From contig CAWGJU010000017.1 in the NCBI GenBank assembly GCA_963822985.1, forward strand, positions 186,001 through 250,000: a DNA stretch of 64,000 bases, in the 5' to 3' direction. Positions within the stretch are counted from its first letter, which is position 1; the number at the start of each line of letters is the position of its first letter. Shown one piece after another: positions 18,729-27,464 of the stretch. Source of the stretch: Thermohalobaculum sp963822985. Its GTDB lineage: Bacteria; Pseudomonadota; Alphaproteobacteria; Rhodobacterales; Rhodobacteraceae. A program made the position numbers and the translations under genes. Below the pieces are notes generated by a model that was given only the letters and a program-made list of their open reading frames with translations, did not search any database and was not told the DNA's origin.

Positions 18729-20436
18729 TCAGTTGCCGGCCGGCAGACCGATCTTGAAGCCCTCCTTCTCCAGCTGTTCGCGGACGTACTGGAACCGCTG
18801 GTACCGGCTGATGGTGATCGGGCCGGTATAGGTCTCGCTCTGCAGCTTGCGCGGCGGGTACTGGACGTAGGTCTTCATCAGCTCCTCGATCATCTGGTTG
18901 ACCGGGAACGGCCGCCCAGGTGCTCTCCTTGAAGGTGGTCATGAAGATGTCGTAGCGCTCCTGCGGATCGGCCAGCAGGTCGAAGACCTGCGGCACCGTG
19001 GCCACGTATTGCGAGGCGCCCTTCCAGCCGAGGTTGGTGTCGACGGACAGGCCGCCGGTCTCGCGCGCCGTCATCGCCGCGCAGGTTGAAGACGAATTTG
19101 AAGTTGCCGATGCGGATCGCGCCCGGGGCTGAGCTCGTCCTCGGTGAAGTAGAACCAGTTCTTGCGCGTGGGCTCGCCCTCGCCCGTCATGACCGGGGTC
19201 ATGTCATGGCTGTCGAAGATGATCGGCTTGCCGTCGCGGTCGTTCTTCGGCAGCTCGCTGGCCGGCGATCGCCGCGAAGGTCGCCATCAGGTCGAGCCCG
19301 CCGACGATGTCGTCGCTCTTGCTGCCGGGCTTCACCTGCCCCGGCCAGCGCACCATCGAGGGCACGCGGCTGCCGCCCTCGCGCACCGTGCCCTTGGTGC
19401 CGCGGAACGGCGTGTAGCCGGCGTCGGGATAGACGTCCTGCCAGGCGCCGTTGTCGACGGTGTAGAAGACCACCGTGTCCTCGGCGAGACCCAGCTCGTC
19501 CAGCTTGTCGAGCACGCGGCCGACCCGCGTGTCCAGCTCGACGACCGAGTCGGCATATTTGGATTTCGAGATCGACTTGTGCTCGAACTCCGGCGCCGGC
19601 AGGTTCGGCTGGTGGTTCTTCATGAAGTTGATGTTGATGAAGAACGGCGTGTCGGGGTCCTTCGCCGCGTCCTCGAGGAACTCGATGCCGGCCTTCTCGA
19701 CATAGGCGTCGAGGAAGGGGATGCCGACGACGCCCTTGTCCGGCGTGTCGACATATTCGCCATTGACCTTCCAGTCCTCGCGCGCCTTCTCGCCGGCATT
19801 GCCGGACAGCGAGCCCGTCGTGACCTTCTCGAACATCGCGCGCAGTTCGGGGTCCATCTCCGGGAACCAGTTCGGGTCGGGATAGGTGTAGGCGTTCAGG
19901 TGATAGAGGAAGGCATGCTTCATCACGTCATAGCCCTGGGCGTTCGGCAGCGCGTAGTCCGCCTCGCCCAGGTGCCATTTGCCGGTGAAATAGGTCTTGT
20001 AGCCCGCCTCCTTCAGCACCGAGGCCAGCGTCCACTCCGCCGCCGGCAGGCCGCCGCCCTGCCCCTGGAAGGCGACCGTCGTCATGCCGGAGCGGTTCGG
20101 GATGCGCCCGGTCTGGATCGCGGCACGGCCCGGCGTGCAGCTCGGCTGGCCGTAAAAGTTCGTGAAGAACATGCCCTCGTCGGCCAGCTTGTCGAAGTTC
20201 GGCGTCGGCATGCCCCGCGCCTCGCCGCCGAGATAGGGCCCCAGATCGCCCCAGCCGGTGTCGTCCGAGACGATCAGCAGGATGTTGGGCCTCTTGTCGG
20301 CGGCGGACTGGGCCTGCGCTTCCGGCGCGGAACCAAGCGCCCCGAGACCGATCGCGAAACTCGACAGCAGCAAAGCCCTGAAGAAGCACGTTCTCCGCTG
20401 CCTGCTCGCGCGGCCGGTTTGCACCGAGTCTGCCAT
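18729..20436 (-). CDS. Second secreted type I arylsulfatase, frameshifted near its end
   Basis: Signal peptide (LLLSSFAIGLGALGSAPEAQ, cut near AQA), metal aspartates in NILLIVSDDTGWGDLG (58-59), and the modified-cysteine motif CTPGRAAIQTGR with Cys100. KWHLGEADY and VDNGAW are further sulfatase blocks. It is shorter (about 567 residues) than the sulfatase at 12.4 kb and lacks its beta-rich C-terminus, so the two are different subfamilies and not a recent duplication. Single extra bases near 19262, 19130, 19084 and 18908 break the last third. ATG 20436 follows GGAGGAGAAG. Likely cotranscribed with the HAD phosphatase. Confidence 0.92.
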
Positions 20437-20593
20437 CTTCTCCTCCATTCTTCGGATTGCGTCTTGCTCTTGCCGCCGAACGGGCGAGGTGGACCGGGCG
20501 ACAGTCGGAACGGGGGGCGGATCGACGGCGATCCCGAGCCGCCGCGCCGGGACGCGCCCCATCCTCCGCCTTGATCGCCGCCCGTCTTCTCCA

Positions 20594-21838
20594 TCACCGC
20601 CCCGACTTGGACGCTATTTCCGTCTCGGTCGCGTAGAAGGGCGGAAGGTCGCGCCACAGCTTGCCCTCGCGGAAGAGCTCGCCGCCGAAGTCGAACAGGC
20701 ACTTCATAAAGGCTCGATCGAAGATAGCCGCCGGGGCCGGGTCCGGGCAGGGAACCTGGGCCGGAATCCAGCCGACGTCGAACGCGATGTCGTCGCGCTG
20801 CGAGATGAGATAGAGCTTGTAGAGATCGCCAATGCCGCTGCCGCGGATCAGCGAGCTGACCGCGGCGCTGCCGATGTCGCCGATCCGTGGGTTGATCTGC
20901 TGGTATGGCGGCGACAGGTCGTTGTTCATGATCAAGTAGAGGTGCCGGTCGAGATTTCGGCCAAGCGCCTCGATGGTCGCCATACGGATCGGGATGTCGG
21001 GCGAGACGAAGGTGACCTGCGAGGTCGCGCCGCCGTCGACGTGCATCTCGTCATAGATCGTCCCGTCGGGCGCCACGACATCGATCAGCGCTGGCGGAAA
21101 GGCGACCGGGATCGAGGCCGAGGCGAGGATCACCTGCCGAAACAGATGCGGCGCATCCGGATCGCCGGAGGCAGCGATCGCGCCCATATTCCAGATCCGC
21201 GGGCGTCCGGCATCGAGGTCGGTGGTGCCGACGAGCAGGAGCCGCCCCTTGCGGTACTCCTCGGCGATCTCGGCAAGAAACTCGGGCGTCACCTTGGACT
21301 CGATGATGGCCTCGAGCTTCGCCGTGTCGAACAGCGAGTCGCCGCTGACCAGGCCGGAGAGGACGCGCTCCTCCACCAGCTGATCGGTGCTGTAGGTCGT
21401 GTAGACCTCCTCCAAGACGGGATCGTATTTCGGGCCGAGAAAGGCGAAGGGCGCGATGATCGCCCCCGTCGATACGCCCGACACGCCGGTGAATTCGGGC
21501 CGCGTGCCGCTTTCGGTCCAGGCCTTGAGGATGCCCGCGCCGAAGGCCCCCCACTGTCCGCCGCCGGAGAGGCCCAGGAAATACAGCTCCGGCGTCTTCC
21601 CCTCGGCAAGCTCGCGACCATAGGTCGCCCTCAGCCGCTTGGTATTGGCGACAAGATAGGCCTCGAGCTCCTGCTTGTTGAGCGCGTCCCCCCAGGTCCG
21701 CAGGCCGGGAATGCCCAGCGGATACGCCTTGTCGACCAATGCCTCCGGCAGCGCGTTCCTGGTGACGGTCTCCCCGCAGGCGGCGAGAAGCAGCGAGAGC
21801 GTCAGGGCCAGTCCGGTCAGCGCGCGGGGGTAGCGCAT
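20594..21838 (-). CDS. Patatin-like phospholipase lipoprotein
   Basis: 414 residues, intact. LLLAACGE near residue 20 is a lipobox. The patatin fold shows the glycine-rich oxyanion loop LSGGGQWGAFGAG, the nucleophile elbow GVSTG inside FTGVSGVSTGAII, and the catalytic aspartate in the DGG triplet (MHVDGGATS). It would hydrolyse acyl esters of lipids at the cell envelope. AAGAGGA precedes ATG 21838. It lies 19 bases after the outer-membrane transport-like gene and 157 bases before the second sulfatase gene, all on the minus strand. Exact substrate cannot be read from sequence. Confidence 0.9.
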   Translation of the reverse strand: MRYPRALTGLALTLSLLLAACGETVTRNALPEALVDKAYPLGIPGLRTWGDALNKQELEAYLVANTKRLRATYGRELAEGKTPELYFLGLSGGGQWGAFGAGILKAWTESGTRPEFTGVSGVSTGAIIAPFAFLGPKYDPVLEEVYTTYSTDQLVEERVLSGLVSGDSLFDTAKLEAIIESKVTPEFLAEIAEEYRKGRLLLVGTTDLDAGRPRIWNMGAIAASGDPDAPHLFRQVILASASIPVAFPPALIDVVAPDGTIYDEMHVDGGATSQVTFVSPDIPIRMATIEALGRNLDRHLYLIMNNDLSPPYQQINPRIGDIGSAAVSSLIRGSGIGDLYKLYLISQRDDIAFDVGWIPAQVPCPDPAPAAIFDRAFMKCLFDFGGELFREGKLWRDLPPFYATETEIASKSGR

Positions 21839-21857
21839 GCGTCAATCCTCTTGAGGG

Positions 21858-22718
21858 TCATTGTTGTCTCGGAAACAGGAATGTCAGCTGGAGCTGCAGC
21901 TGCCAATCGGGGCCGTATTCGGGCGTGACGGCGTTCCAATAGGCGCGCAGGTTCGTCTGCACGGGCACCTTGCCGATCCTGGTCAGCTTGCCGACGCCGC
22001 CGCCGACCGGCAGCGTCCAGGTGTCGCCGTCATCCGCCTCCCAGTTGGCGGTGATGACCGGCGCCGTGCCGATCGACCAGCCGTCGGGCAGGTTGTAGTT
22101 GAGGAACGGCTGCACCAGCATCTGGTTGACGTCCGACGCATCTTCGTCGCCGGCATAGGACCAGACATTGTTGACGAGCGCGCCATAGGTGAAGGGCGGC
22201 TTGGAGACGAACGCGACGACGCCGGGGCCGGCCGACCACTTGCTGCTGCCGAGCACATCATCCGTGGCGCTGGGAAAGACCAGCGTCGGGCCGACACCCC
22301 AGGTCACGGTGCCGATCGGCGTCGCGACCGAGTTCTTGGGCGAGAAGTAGGTCTGCAGGGAGATGTCGCCGAGCCCGAAGGCGCTGTGCGAGGTGGGGTT
22401 GTCGAACGCTTTTGGCTGATTGATGACCGGCACGATCGGCCGGACGATCAGGTTCCAGTCCGGCGTCAGCGTCGCCGGATAGACCGGCTGCACGTTCAGC
22501 ACATATTGGGTGACGTCGCGTTCGCCGGTCCCGAAGTTGAAGTTGTTCTGGAAGGGCAGGCTGATCAGGTCGGCGATCGGGTTCTGCGCCGCCTCCTGCA
22601 GGCTGCCGCCGGATTGCGCGGCGACGGGATCGGCGCCGAAGCCAAAGGCAACGGCCGACAGGATCCCGGCGACCTGCGCGATCCGGCACGTCAGCACGGC
22701 GACCGCTCCCGCCCTCAT
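21858..22718 (-). CDS. Outer-membrane beta-barrel, transporter-like
   Basis: 286 residues. Signal peptide to about residue 34, then GGSLQEAAQNPIADLISLPF and FQNNFNFGTGERDV-type sequence and many alternating beta-strand segments, ending in TFLFPRQQ. I recognise the pattern of a family often (mis)named neuromedin U or simply transporter, found near lipases and sulfatases; its transported substrate is unknown. ATG 22718 overlaps the stop of the SYLF gene (ATGA), so the two are translationally coupled. Intact, with normal codon use. Confidence 0.8.
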   Translation of the reverse strand: MRAGAVAVLTCRIAQVAGILSAVAFGFGADPVAAQSGGSLQEAAQNPIADLISLPFQNNFNFGTGERDVTQYVLNVQPVYPATLTPDWNLIVRPIVPVINQPKAFDNPTSHSAFGLGDISLQTYFSPKNSVATPIGTVTWGVGPTLVFPSATDDVLGSSKWSAGPGVVAFVSKPPFTYGALVNNVWSYAGDEDASDVNQMLVQPFLNYNLPDGWSIGTAPVITANWEADDGDTWTLPVGGGVGKLTRIGKVPVQTNLRAYWNAVTPEYGPDWQLQLQLTFLFPRQQ

Positions 22719-23269
22719 TCGGAGATCTTGGAGATCTTCGTGCCTTCGAGGCTGAGGCCGCCGAAAAGGCCCTTCTGGTCGAGGAAGAAGACGTACACGC
22801 CCTTCTGCACGCTCGCCGCTGACAGTTGCGCCGCTGCGCCCTTGTCGAGGATCGTGACGTTCGGGCTCGAGCCCAGATCCCAGCCATCCGATTGCTTGAG
22901 GTAGCTCATCGCCGTGTCGTCCATGAGGAAGACGACGTAGGCGTACTCGGTCAGGCCGGCCTGCAGGCCGAACGAGACCGAAAGCGAGCGGTAATACCCT
23001 TCGGCCTTGCCGCGGTCGAGCAAGACCCCCTCGCCGCCCGAGCCGCCGACGAGAAAGCCGCCCTTGACGATCTGCGGGAAGACCAGGATGCCCTTCGCCT
23101 CCTTGACCATCTTCTCGCTGACCGGCGCGGTTTCCTTCAGCCGCTTCAGCGTCTGCTCGGCGGAGGCGTCGATTTCCCCGGCGCTCTCGGCCCAGACGGG
23201 CGTGACCAGAGCGGCGAGCGCAAGCGCCGCCACGATGCGCGTGGCTGCGCGACGCGTAAAGTTCTGCAT
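22715..23269 (-). CDS. SYLF/Ysc84-domain exported lipid-binding protein
   Basis: 184 residues with a signal peptide (IVAALALAALVTPVWA). The SYLF domain begins at about residue 55 with KGILVFPQIVKGGFLVGGSG, the family signature, followed by GVLL and the strand-rich region YAYVVFLMDDTAM. In bacteria such proteins are exported and bind lipids or phosphoinositides in vitro; physiological role is open. First gene of a three- to five-gene minus-strand run (SYLF, barrel, patatin, possibly sulfatase and HAD). Confidence 0.87.
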   Translation of the reverse strand: MQNFTRRAATRIVAALALAALVTPVWAESAGEIDASAEQTLKRLKETAPVSEKMVKEAKGILVFPQIVKGGFLVGGSGGEGVLLDRGKAEGYYRSLSVSFGLQAGLTEYAYVVFLMDDTAMSYLKQSDGWDLGSSPNVTILDKGAAAQLSAASVQKGVYVFFLDQKGLFGGLSLEGTKISKISE

Positions 23270-23386
23270 GTCGAGTGTCCTTCCCCGATGAGGCCCGCCC
23301 GGCGACGGCCGAGGGCCAGATGATATCAGTCCCAGATCGGCGAAAATGGCCGGGAACGTACAATCGGCGGCGCCGGAACGCGAGCT

Positions 23387-23412
23387 GCCGGCGGGGACGG
23401 AGCCCCGCCGGC
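23387..23412 (-). terminator. Hairpin directly after the DUF2147 gene
   Basis: GCCGGCGGGG (23387-23396) and CCCCGCCGGC (23403-23412) form an exact 10-bp stem with a 6-base loop. The stem begins one base beyond the DUF2147 stop codon on the minus strand. No T run follows. Confidence 0.6.
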
Positions 23413-23811
23413 CTATTTGACGCGGCTCCAGGTCTCGCCGTCACAGATGAAGGCGACGCAGCCCTCGACATCCAAGGCGTCGCCCTTGAGCGACATCTTG
23501 GAATCGTAGGTCTTGCCGCTTTCGGGATCGAACACGGTGCCGCCCGAATAGCGGCCATCGCCATCGCTGGCCATGTTCTCGACGATCGGCTTTCCCAGAT
23601 AGTGATAGGCCGGGTCCGCCTCGCCGGGCGCCTTGAACGCCTTGCTGACGACGCCGCAGGTCTTCGAGGCGTCGGCCGCGCAAGGGCCAACCATGATCTC
23701 GAGATACCCGCCGGAATCGGTCGCCTGGGTCTTCCAGACGCCATCGGCACCTTCCGCCAGGGCCAGGGCCGGCGCGACGGCAAGCGCCGACGCCATCAGG
23801 ATCTTCCGCAT
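23413..23811 (-). CDS. DUF2147 exported protein
   Basis: 132 residues, intact, with a signal peptide (MRKILMASALAVAPALALAE). The body GVWKTQATDSGGYLEIMVGP and the tail with MSLKGDALDVEGCVAFICDG match DUF2147, small periplasmic beta-rich proteins of unknown function; four cysteines suggest two disulfides. It is monocistronic by position: 76 bases to the upstream gene and a strong hairpin immediately after the stop. Confidence 0.85.
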   Translation of the reverse strand: MRKILMASALAVAPALALAEGADGVWKTQATDSGGYLEIMVGPCAADASKTCGVVSKAFKAPGEADPAYHYLGKPIVENMASDGDGRYSGGTVFDPESGKTYDSKMSLKGDALDVEGCVAFICDGETWSRVK

Positions 23812-23849
23812 CGACTTTTCTCCCGCTGGTGATTGCGTTGCATCTTGGT

Positions 23850-23877
23850 GCCGGCGCGAGCCCAGGCCCGCGCCGGC
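23850..23877 (-). terminator. Hairpin after the 253-residue outer-membrane protein gene
   Basis: GCCGGCGCG (23850-23858) pairs exactly with CGCGCCGGC (23869-23877), with a 10-base loop. It lies 10 bases past the stop at 23888 on the minus strand. Without a T run the call rests on position and stem strength. Confidence 0.6.
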
Positions 23878-23887
23878 CGAGTTCCAT

Positions 23888-24649
23888 CTAGAACCGCACC
23901 GTCGCGCCGATGAGGGGGCCGTATGTGCTCAGGTCCAACTCGGCGCCGCTGTCGTCATAGCTGATCGACAGATAGCGGAACCCCATGTTCGCGCTGACAT
24001 GCTGGGTGAAGGCATAGTCCAGCCCGGCATAGATCTCCCAGCTGAACTGCGAGCCCGCGCCAAAGCCGCCGATGTCGGCGAAGCCGCTCGCGCTCAGCTT
24101 TTCCGTGATCGGCGCCGCGCCGCGCACGCCGATGACGGGGTCCCACCAGTCGAGGTCGACGCTCGCCTGCCGCTCGAGGCCGAGCGGGCCGCCGCCGACG
24201 ATCTTGACGTCGGTGTCAAGGCTGACATAGCGCGCGCCGGCATAGGGCTCGACCAGCCAGCGATCCTGCTCGTAGGCCTTGTAGCCGAGCACCGTCGTCG
24301 ACAGGAACATGCTGATGTCGACATTGGCCTTGGACCTCAGCGGTCCGGACAGGGTGCCGCTGCTGCCGAGGTCGGAATAGACGAAGTCCTGCAGCACACC
24401 GAACCTGCCATAGTGCAGCTCGCCCGCCGCGAAGACCGCGAAGTTGAGCGACTCGAGCACGTTTTCGGCATCGACCGAGGTCGACACGGTCTGTCCGCGC
24501 CGGGTCGTGACGTCCATGTCGATCCATGGCAGCCAGCCGTAGAGGGTCGCGCTGCCATGCAGTTCCTGCGCCCGGCCCCCCGCGGGGAGCAGGCACGCCA
24601 GCGCCGCGGCGAGAGCGACCGCCGCAACGCCGCGATCCATGCGCTTCAT
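23888..24649 (-). CDS. Outer-membrane beta-barrel protein of unknown role
   Basis: 253 residues. Signal peptide MDRGVAAVALAAALACLLPA, then beta-strand segments such as GSATLYGWLPWIDMDV, YAGARYVSLDTDVKIVG and GLDYAFTQHVSANMGFRYLS, with a terminal Phe (IGATVRF), the usual signal for barrel insertion. It resembles the 8-strand OmpA/OmpW-type barrels that are often called hypothetical. GGGGGA precedes ATG 24649; an upstream in-frame extension has no signal-peptide logic. Bounded downstream by a hairpin. Confidence 0.75.
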   Translation of the reverse strand: MKRMDRGVAAVALAAALACLLPAGGRAQELHGSATLYGWLPWIDMDVTTRRGQTVSTSVDAENVLESLNFAVFAAGELHYGRFGVLQDFVYSDLGSSGTLSGPLRSKANVDISMFLSTTVLGYKAYEQDRWLVEPYAGARYVSLDTDVKIVGGGPLGLERQASVDLDWWDPVIGVRGAAPITEKLSASGFADIGGFGAGSQFSWEIYAGLDYAFTQHVSANMGFRYLSISYDDSGAELDLSTYGPLIGATVRF

Positions 24650-24805
24650 TCGTTTCCCCCGGCGCACCCGCGCACCGTACCGCACCGGCAGCGAGCCCGC
24701 GGTGCCTGTCCGCCCTGCAATCATCGCCCGGCACGACCCGGGCGATTGCTTTTCAACGCGCCAGCACCGATCGCGTCGATGCGTGCCGCGCCACCATCGG
24801 ACCTC

Positions 24806-25195
24806 TTACTGGCCCATGGCCTCCTGGTACTGGTGGAACGCTTCCATCCGGCAGTTCTGGATCTCGCTGCCCTTGTCGCCGGAGGTCTGGCAATCGTTCA
24901 TCGAGCTGGCCAGCGCCTCCTTGGCGGCCTTCTGCTCCGGGGTGTCGTTGGACGAGTCGAAATCGAAGTGCATCATCCCTTCCGAGCCCTTGCTGGCGTG
25001 CTGCATCGACTGTTGCATCGACATGGCGCCCATCCAGCAATTCATCGTCTCGTCGTTCATCTCCTTGGCGTTCTCGCACGCGTCCATCGCGGCCTGCACG
25101 GCGTTGTCGCCGGCGGACTGCGCCCAGGCGGTGCCGGTGCAGAACATCCCGGCGCAGATCAGCGCCGCCAGGCCGGTCATTTTCGTTGCAGACAT
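24806..25195 (-). CDS. Small exported Met-rich protein, unknown
   Basis: 129 residues. A signal peptide (MTGLAALICAGMFCTGTAWA) precedes an acidic, methionine-rich mature part with four cysteines (DACENAKEMNDETMNCWMGA and, later, NDCQ and NCRM). The spaced cysteines suggest disulfides or metal binding, but I do not recognise a family. ATG 25195 is chosen because AGAGGAG lies upstream and the signal peptide starts there. It is separated by about 130 bases from the AraC gene upstream, and may be under its control; that is only inference from position. Confidence 0.7.
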   Translation of the reverse strand: MSATKMTGLAALICAGMFCTGTAWAQSAGDNAVQAAMDACENAKEMNDETMNCWMGAMSMQQSMQHASKGSEGMMHFDFDSSNDTPEQKAAKEALASSMNDCQTSGDKGSEIQNCRMEAFHQYQEAMGQ

Positions 25196-25325
25196 CGTCG
25201 TCTCCTCTTTTATGGCAAATGCGACCGGCAGCGATGTGGGCAGTCGCAGGTTCTTCAGCTCCGGGCCACCTTGCACTGTGGAGCGCGCCGAAGATGCTGG
25301 ATAACCGTCGCGGATTCTAACCATT

Positions 25326-26351
25326 TCACGCCACGCCGATGCGGCCGCCCGCGACCTTTCGCTTGCGATAGGCGCGCGGGCTCATCCCGGCCAGCTGGCG
25401 GAAGGCGCGCGAGAAGTGCTGCGGGTGCGCATAGCCCGTCTCGAAGGCGACATCGATGATCTTGACGCCCGGGTCGCCGAGCAGCCTGCAGGCCGCGTCG
25501 AAGCGCGCCGCGCGCACCACGTCCGAATAGGTCTGGCCCCGGCGCGCCAGCTCGCGCTGCAGGGTCCGCTTGCTGAGACCCGCGATCTCGGCCGCCAGCC
25601 CAATGTCGGGACAGCCATCGCCCAGATAGGGCCTGATCGCCAGCCGCAGCGTCGGGACGAAGCCGTCTCCGGTGACGACGGGGCTGCGCGCCACCAGCTC
25701 GCCGTCGCCATCGAGGGGGCACTCGGCCGGCTGCGCGGCGCCGCGATCCATCGGGATGAGGATCGACGTGTGCGCCTGCCCCTCGAGGATGCGGCAGCTG
25801 CCGAAGGCCTCGAGCGCCGCCTCGCACAGCGCATGGCGCGACATGAAGGTCATCTCCAGCGGAGACCAGCGCGGCCCGGCGGCGCTGCGGCCGATGGCGA
25901 CCATGACCTGCTGGATCAGCCATTCGGCGCAGGCCAGGGCGGGATGGTGCCGCAACGGCTCGAGGTCGCAAATCACGCGGAGCCCCGACCTCTCGCGCGC
26001 GATCGCCGCCGCGAGCACGGTGTTCTCGCGCTCGGCATGATGGACGAGGGCGTTGTATTTCGCCAGCCCCGTGGGCGCCTGGACGAGCGAGAGCTGGAAG
26101 TCGCCGTGCAGGACGGCCAGTGTGCTCCGCTGCGCGCCCAGAAAGCCGAGCTCGGCGACCGAGATGCCGCGCGCGCAACGCGCGATGAAGTCGAGCGCGA
26201 AGTGCACGCTGACGAATTCGTCCCGATGGTTCTCGATCGAGCTCGGCAGTTTCGACCGGGCGAGCTCCTGATCGACCGGCGCGCCCAGCTCGCGGAGAAG
26301 TTCAACGTAGAGCAGTAGATGGGCGGCCCTCGCGAGGGCGAGTTTCACCAT
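25326..26351 (-). CDS. AraC-family transcriptional regulator
   Basis: About 341 residues. The N-terminal 220 residues match the arabinose-binding-like (OruR/ArgR-type) sensor region seen in many AraC regulators. The C-terminal DNA-binding domain has both helix-turn-helix units: IGLAAEIAGLSKRTLQREL and VKIIDVAFETGYAHPQHFSR, ending SPRAYRKRK. The ligand is unknown. ATG 26351 has AGGTG upstream; TTG 26366 is an alternative. It is divergent from a second, shorter AraC-type gene across a 156-base gap, and points into the 23-25 kb envelope genes. Confidence 0.88.
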   Translation of the reverse strand: MVKLALARAAHLLLYVELLRELGAPVDQELARSKLPSSIENHRDEFVSVHFALDFIARCARGISVAELGFLGAQRSTLAVLHGDFQLSLVQAPTGLAKYNALVHHAERENTVLAAAIARERSGLRVICDLEPLRHHPALACAEWLIQQVMVAIGRSAAGPRWSPLEMTFMSRHALCEAALEAFGSCRILEGQAHTSILIPMDRGAAQPAECPLDGDGELVARSPVVTGDGFVPTLRLAIRPYLGDGCPDIGLAAEIAGLSKRTLQRELARRGQTYSDVVRAARFDAACRLLGDPGVKIIDVAFETGYAHPQHFSRAFRQLAGMSPRAYRKRKVAGGRIGVA

Positions 26352-26507
26352 TGCGCGCACCTGCAATCGGAGATCGTGTCAGACCCGGTCGCTCCACACC
26401 GCTAATTTTTTGATCACTGACACGCCAACGGGCAACTGCACGGCGCGAAAAGGTCGGATTGGCCGCACAGGAGCCGACAACGTAAAGCAAGGCGATTCGC
26501 TCTTCTA

Positions 26508-26882
26508 ATGACGAGCGTAGCACGCATGCCATCGCAAGCCGACGGTCGAGACTTCGATCTTACCAGATTGCGGTCCGTCATCGGACAGCTCGCGATCTCC
26601 GGCACTCCCTCGCTCGCGCGTGCCGCGTCGCAGCTGGGCACGAGCCCCCGGTCGCTGCAAAGATATCTGGCGGGACGCCGGGTGACCTATTCCGAACTGG
26701 TCCAGAGCGTGCGCAGCGAAACCGCCCGGGCCATGCTGAAGACCACGCCCCTGCCGGTGCAGGAGATCGCCACACGCCTCGGCTATCGCACGCCCGGCAG
26801 CTTCGCGCGCGCCTTCGCGCGGTGGACGGGCACCACGCCGCGCGCCTACCGGAAGGCCGAGGACACGCACGCGAACGGCTGA
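26508..26882 (+). CDS. Stand-alone AraC-type DNA-binding protein
   Basis: 124 residues containing little but the two-unit AraC helix-turn-helix: SLARAASQLGTSPRSLQRYL and PVQEIATRLGYRTPGSFARA, then TPRAYRKAE. No sensor domain precedes it; only about 30 residues are present before the first helix. It may bind targets without ligand, act with the neighbouring full-length regulator, or be the remnant of a longer gene. The upstream region has no frame that extends it with sensor sequence, so I favour a genuine short regulator. ATG 26508 has a weak AAGG upstream; ATG 26526 is possible. Confidence 0.75.
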   Translation: MTSVARMPSQADGRDFDLTRLRSVIGQLAISGTPSLARAASQLGTSPRSLQRYLAGRRVTYSELVQSVRSETARAMLKTTPLPVQEIATRLGYRTPGSFARAFARWTGTTPRAYRKAEDTHANG

Positions 26883-27464
26883 GGATCGCGCATGGCGCGA
26901 AATGGGCAGAGCAGCGAGGCCCTTCCCGCTCGAGGTCCGGTCGAAGGTTCGTCGGCCCGCGCGGCGGCGACGCTTCGCCCGGAGGACGGCTCGACCTCGG
27001 TTTGGTTGCGCCCGAAAAGCCCGACGGCGTCGCCGAGGGGCGGCCGAGCGAGATCGAGCCGGTCGGTTGAAGGCCCGGGCCCGAATCGGCTTGCCGGGAT
27101 CCGCGTCGACATCAAGATCGCGGGGGCCCGCATGGCGCGCGACATCCAGATCACGGGAGCGCGCATGGCGCGCAATGGGCAGAACTCCCGCATGCCGCAG
27201 CATAGGTTTTGCCGCGGTCGGGCGCTTTGGCGCAAGGCCGCGGATGCGCCGGATCACCACGACGACCGCACGGGTGGCAGGCGCAAGGGGGCCACGCATG
27301 CAGTCTTCGGCCAGCCGGAAACGCCGGGGGCACGCGTCCGGAGCGCCGGTCGGGCCGAGTTTGTGGAAAAGCCGATCCGATGCCCGGATCGACACCGGCG
27401 ACCCCCCTGCGTGCGCCGGACCCGCTTCATCCGAATAAACCAACAAAGCAGACGGAGACATTCA
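26883..27464. other. 582-base stretch without a convincing gene
   Basis: One frame stays open through this stretch and joins the next gene, but its composition (Arg/Gly/Pro-rich, with the phrase GARMARN repeated) and the signal peptide at 27465 argue that it is not translated. The repeats are listed separately. The last 20 bases carry the ribosome site for the 27465 gene. I see no RNA gene here. Confidence 0.6.
26888..27183. repeat. Degenerate repeats built on GCGCATGGCGCG
   Basis: A 23-mer beginning GCGCATGGCGCG occurs at 26888-26910 and, with one change, at 27161-27183. A third, partial copy (CGCATGGCGCGC) lies at 27129-27140. The last two lie in an imperfect 33-base tandem repeat whose units start with AGATC at 27115 and 27148. 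Confidence 0.7.

Noticed and set aside
26892..27464. A 190-codon N-terminal extension of the 27465 gene.
   Set aside because: The signal peptide and ribosome site at 27465 define the start; the extension is repetitive and Arg-rich.
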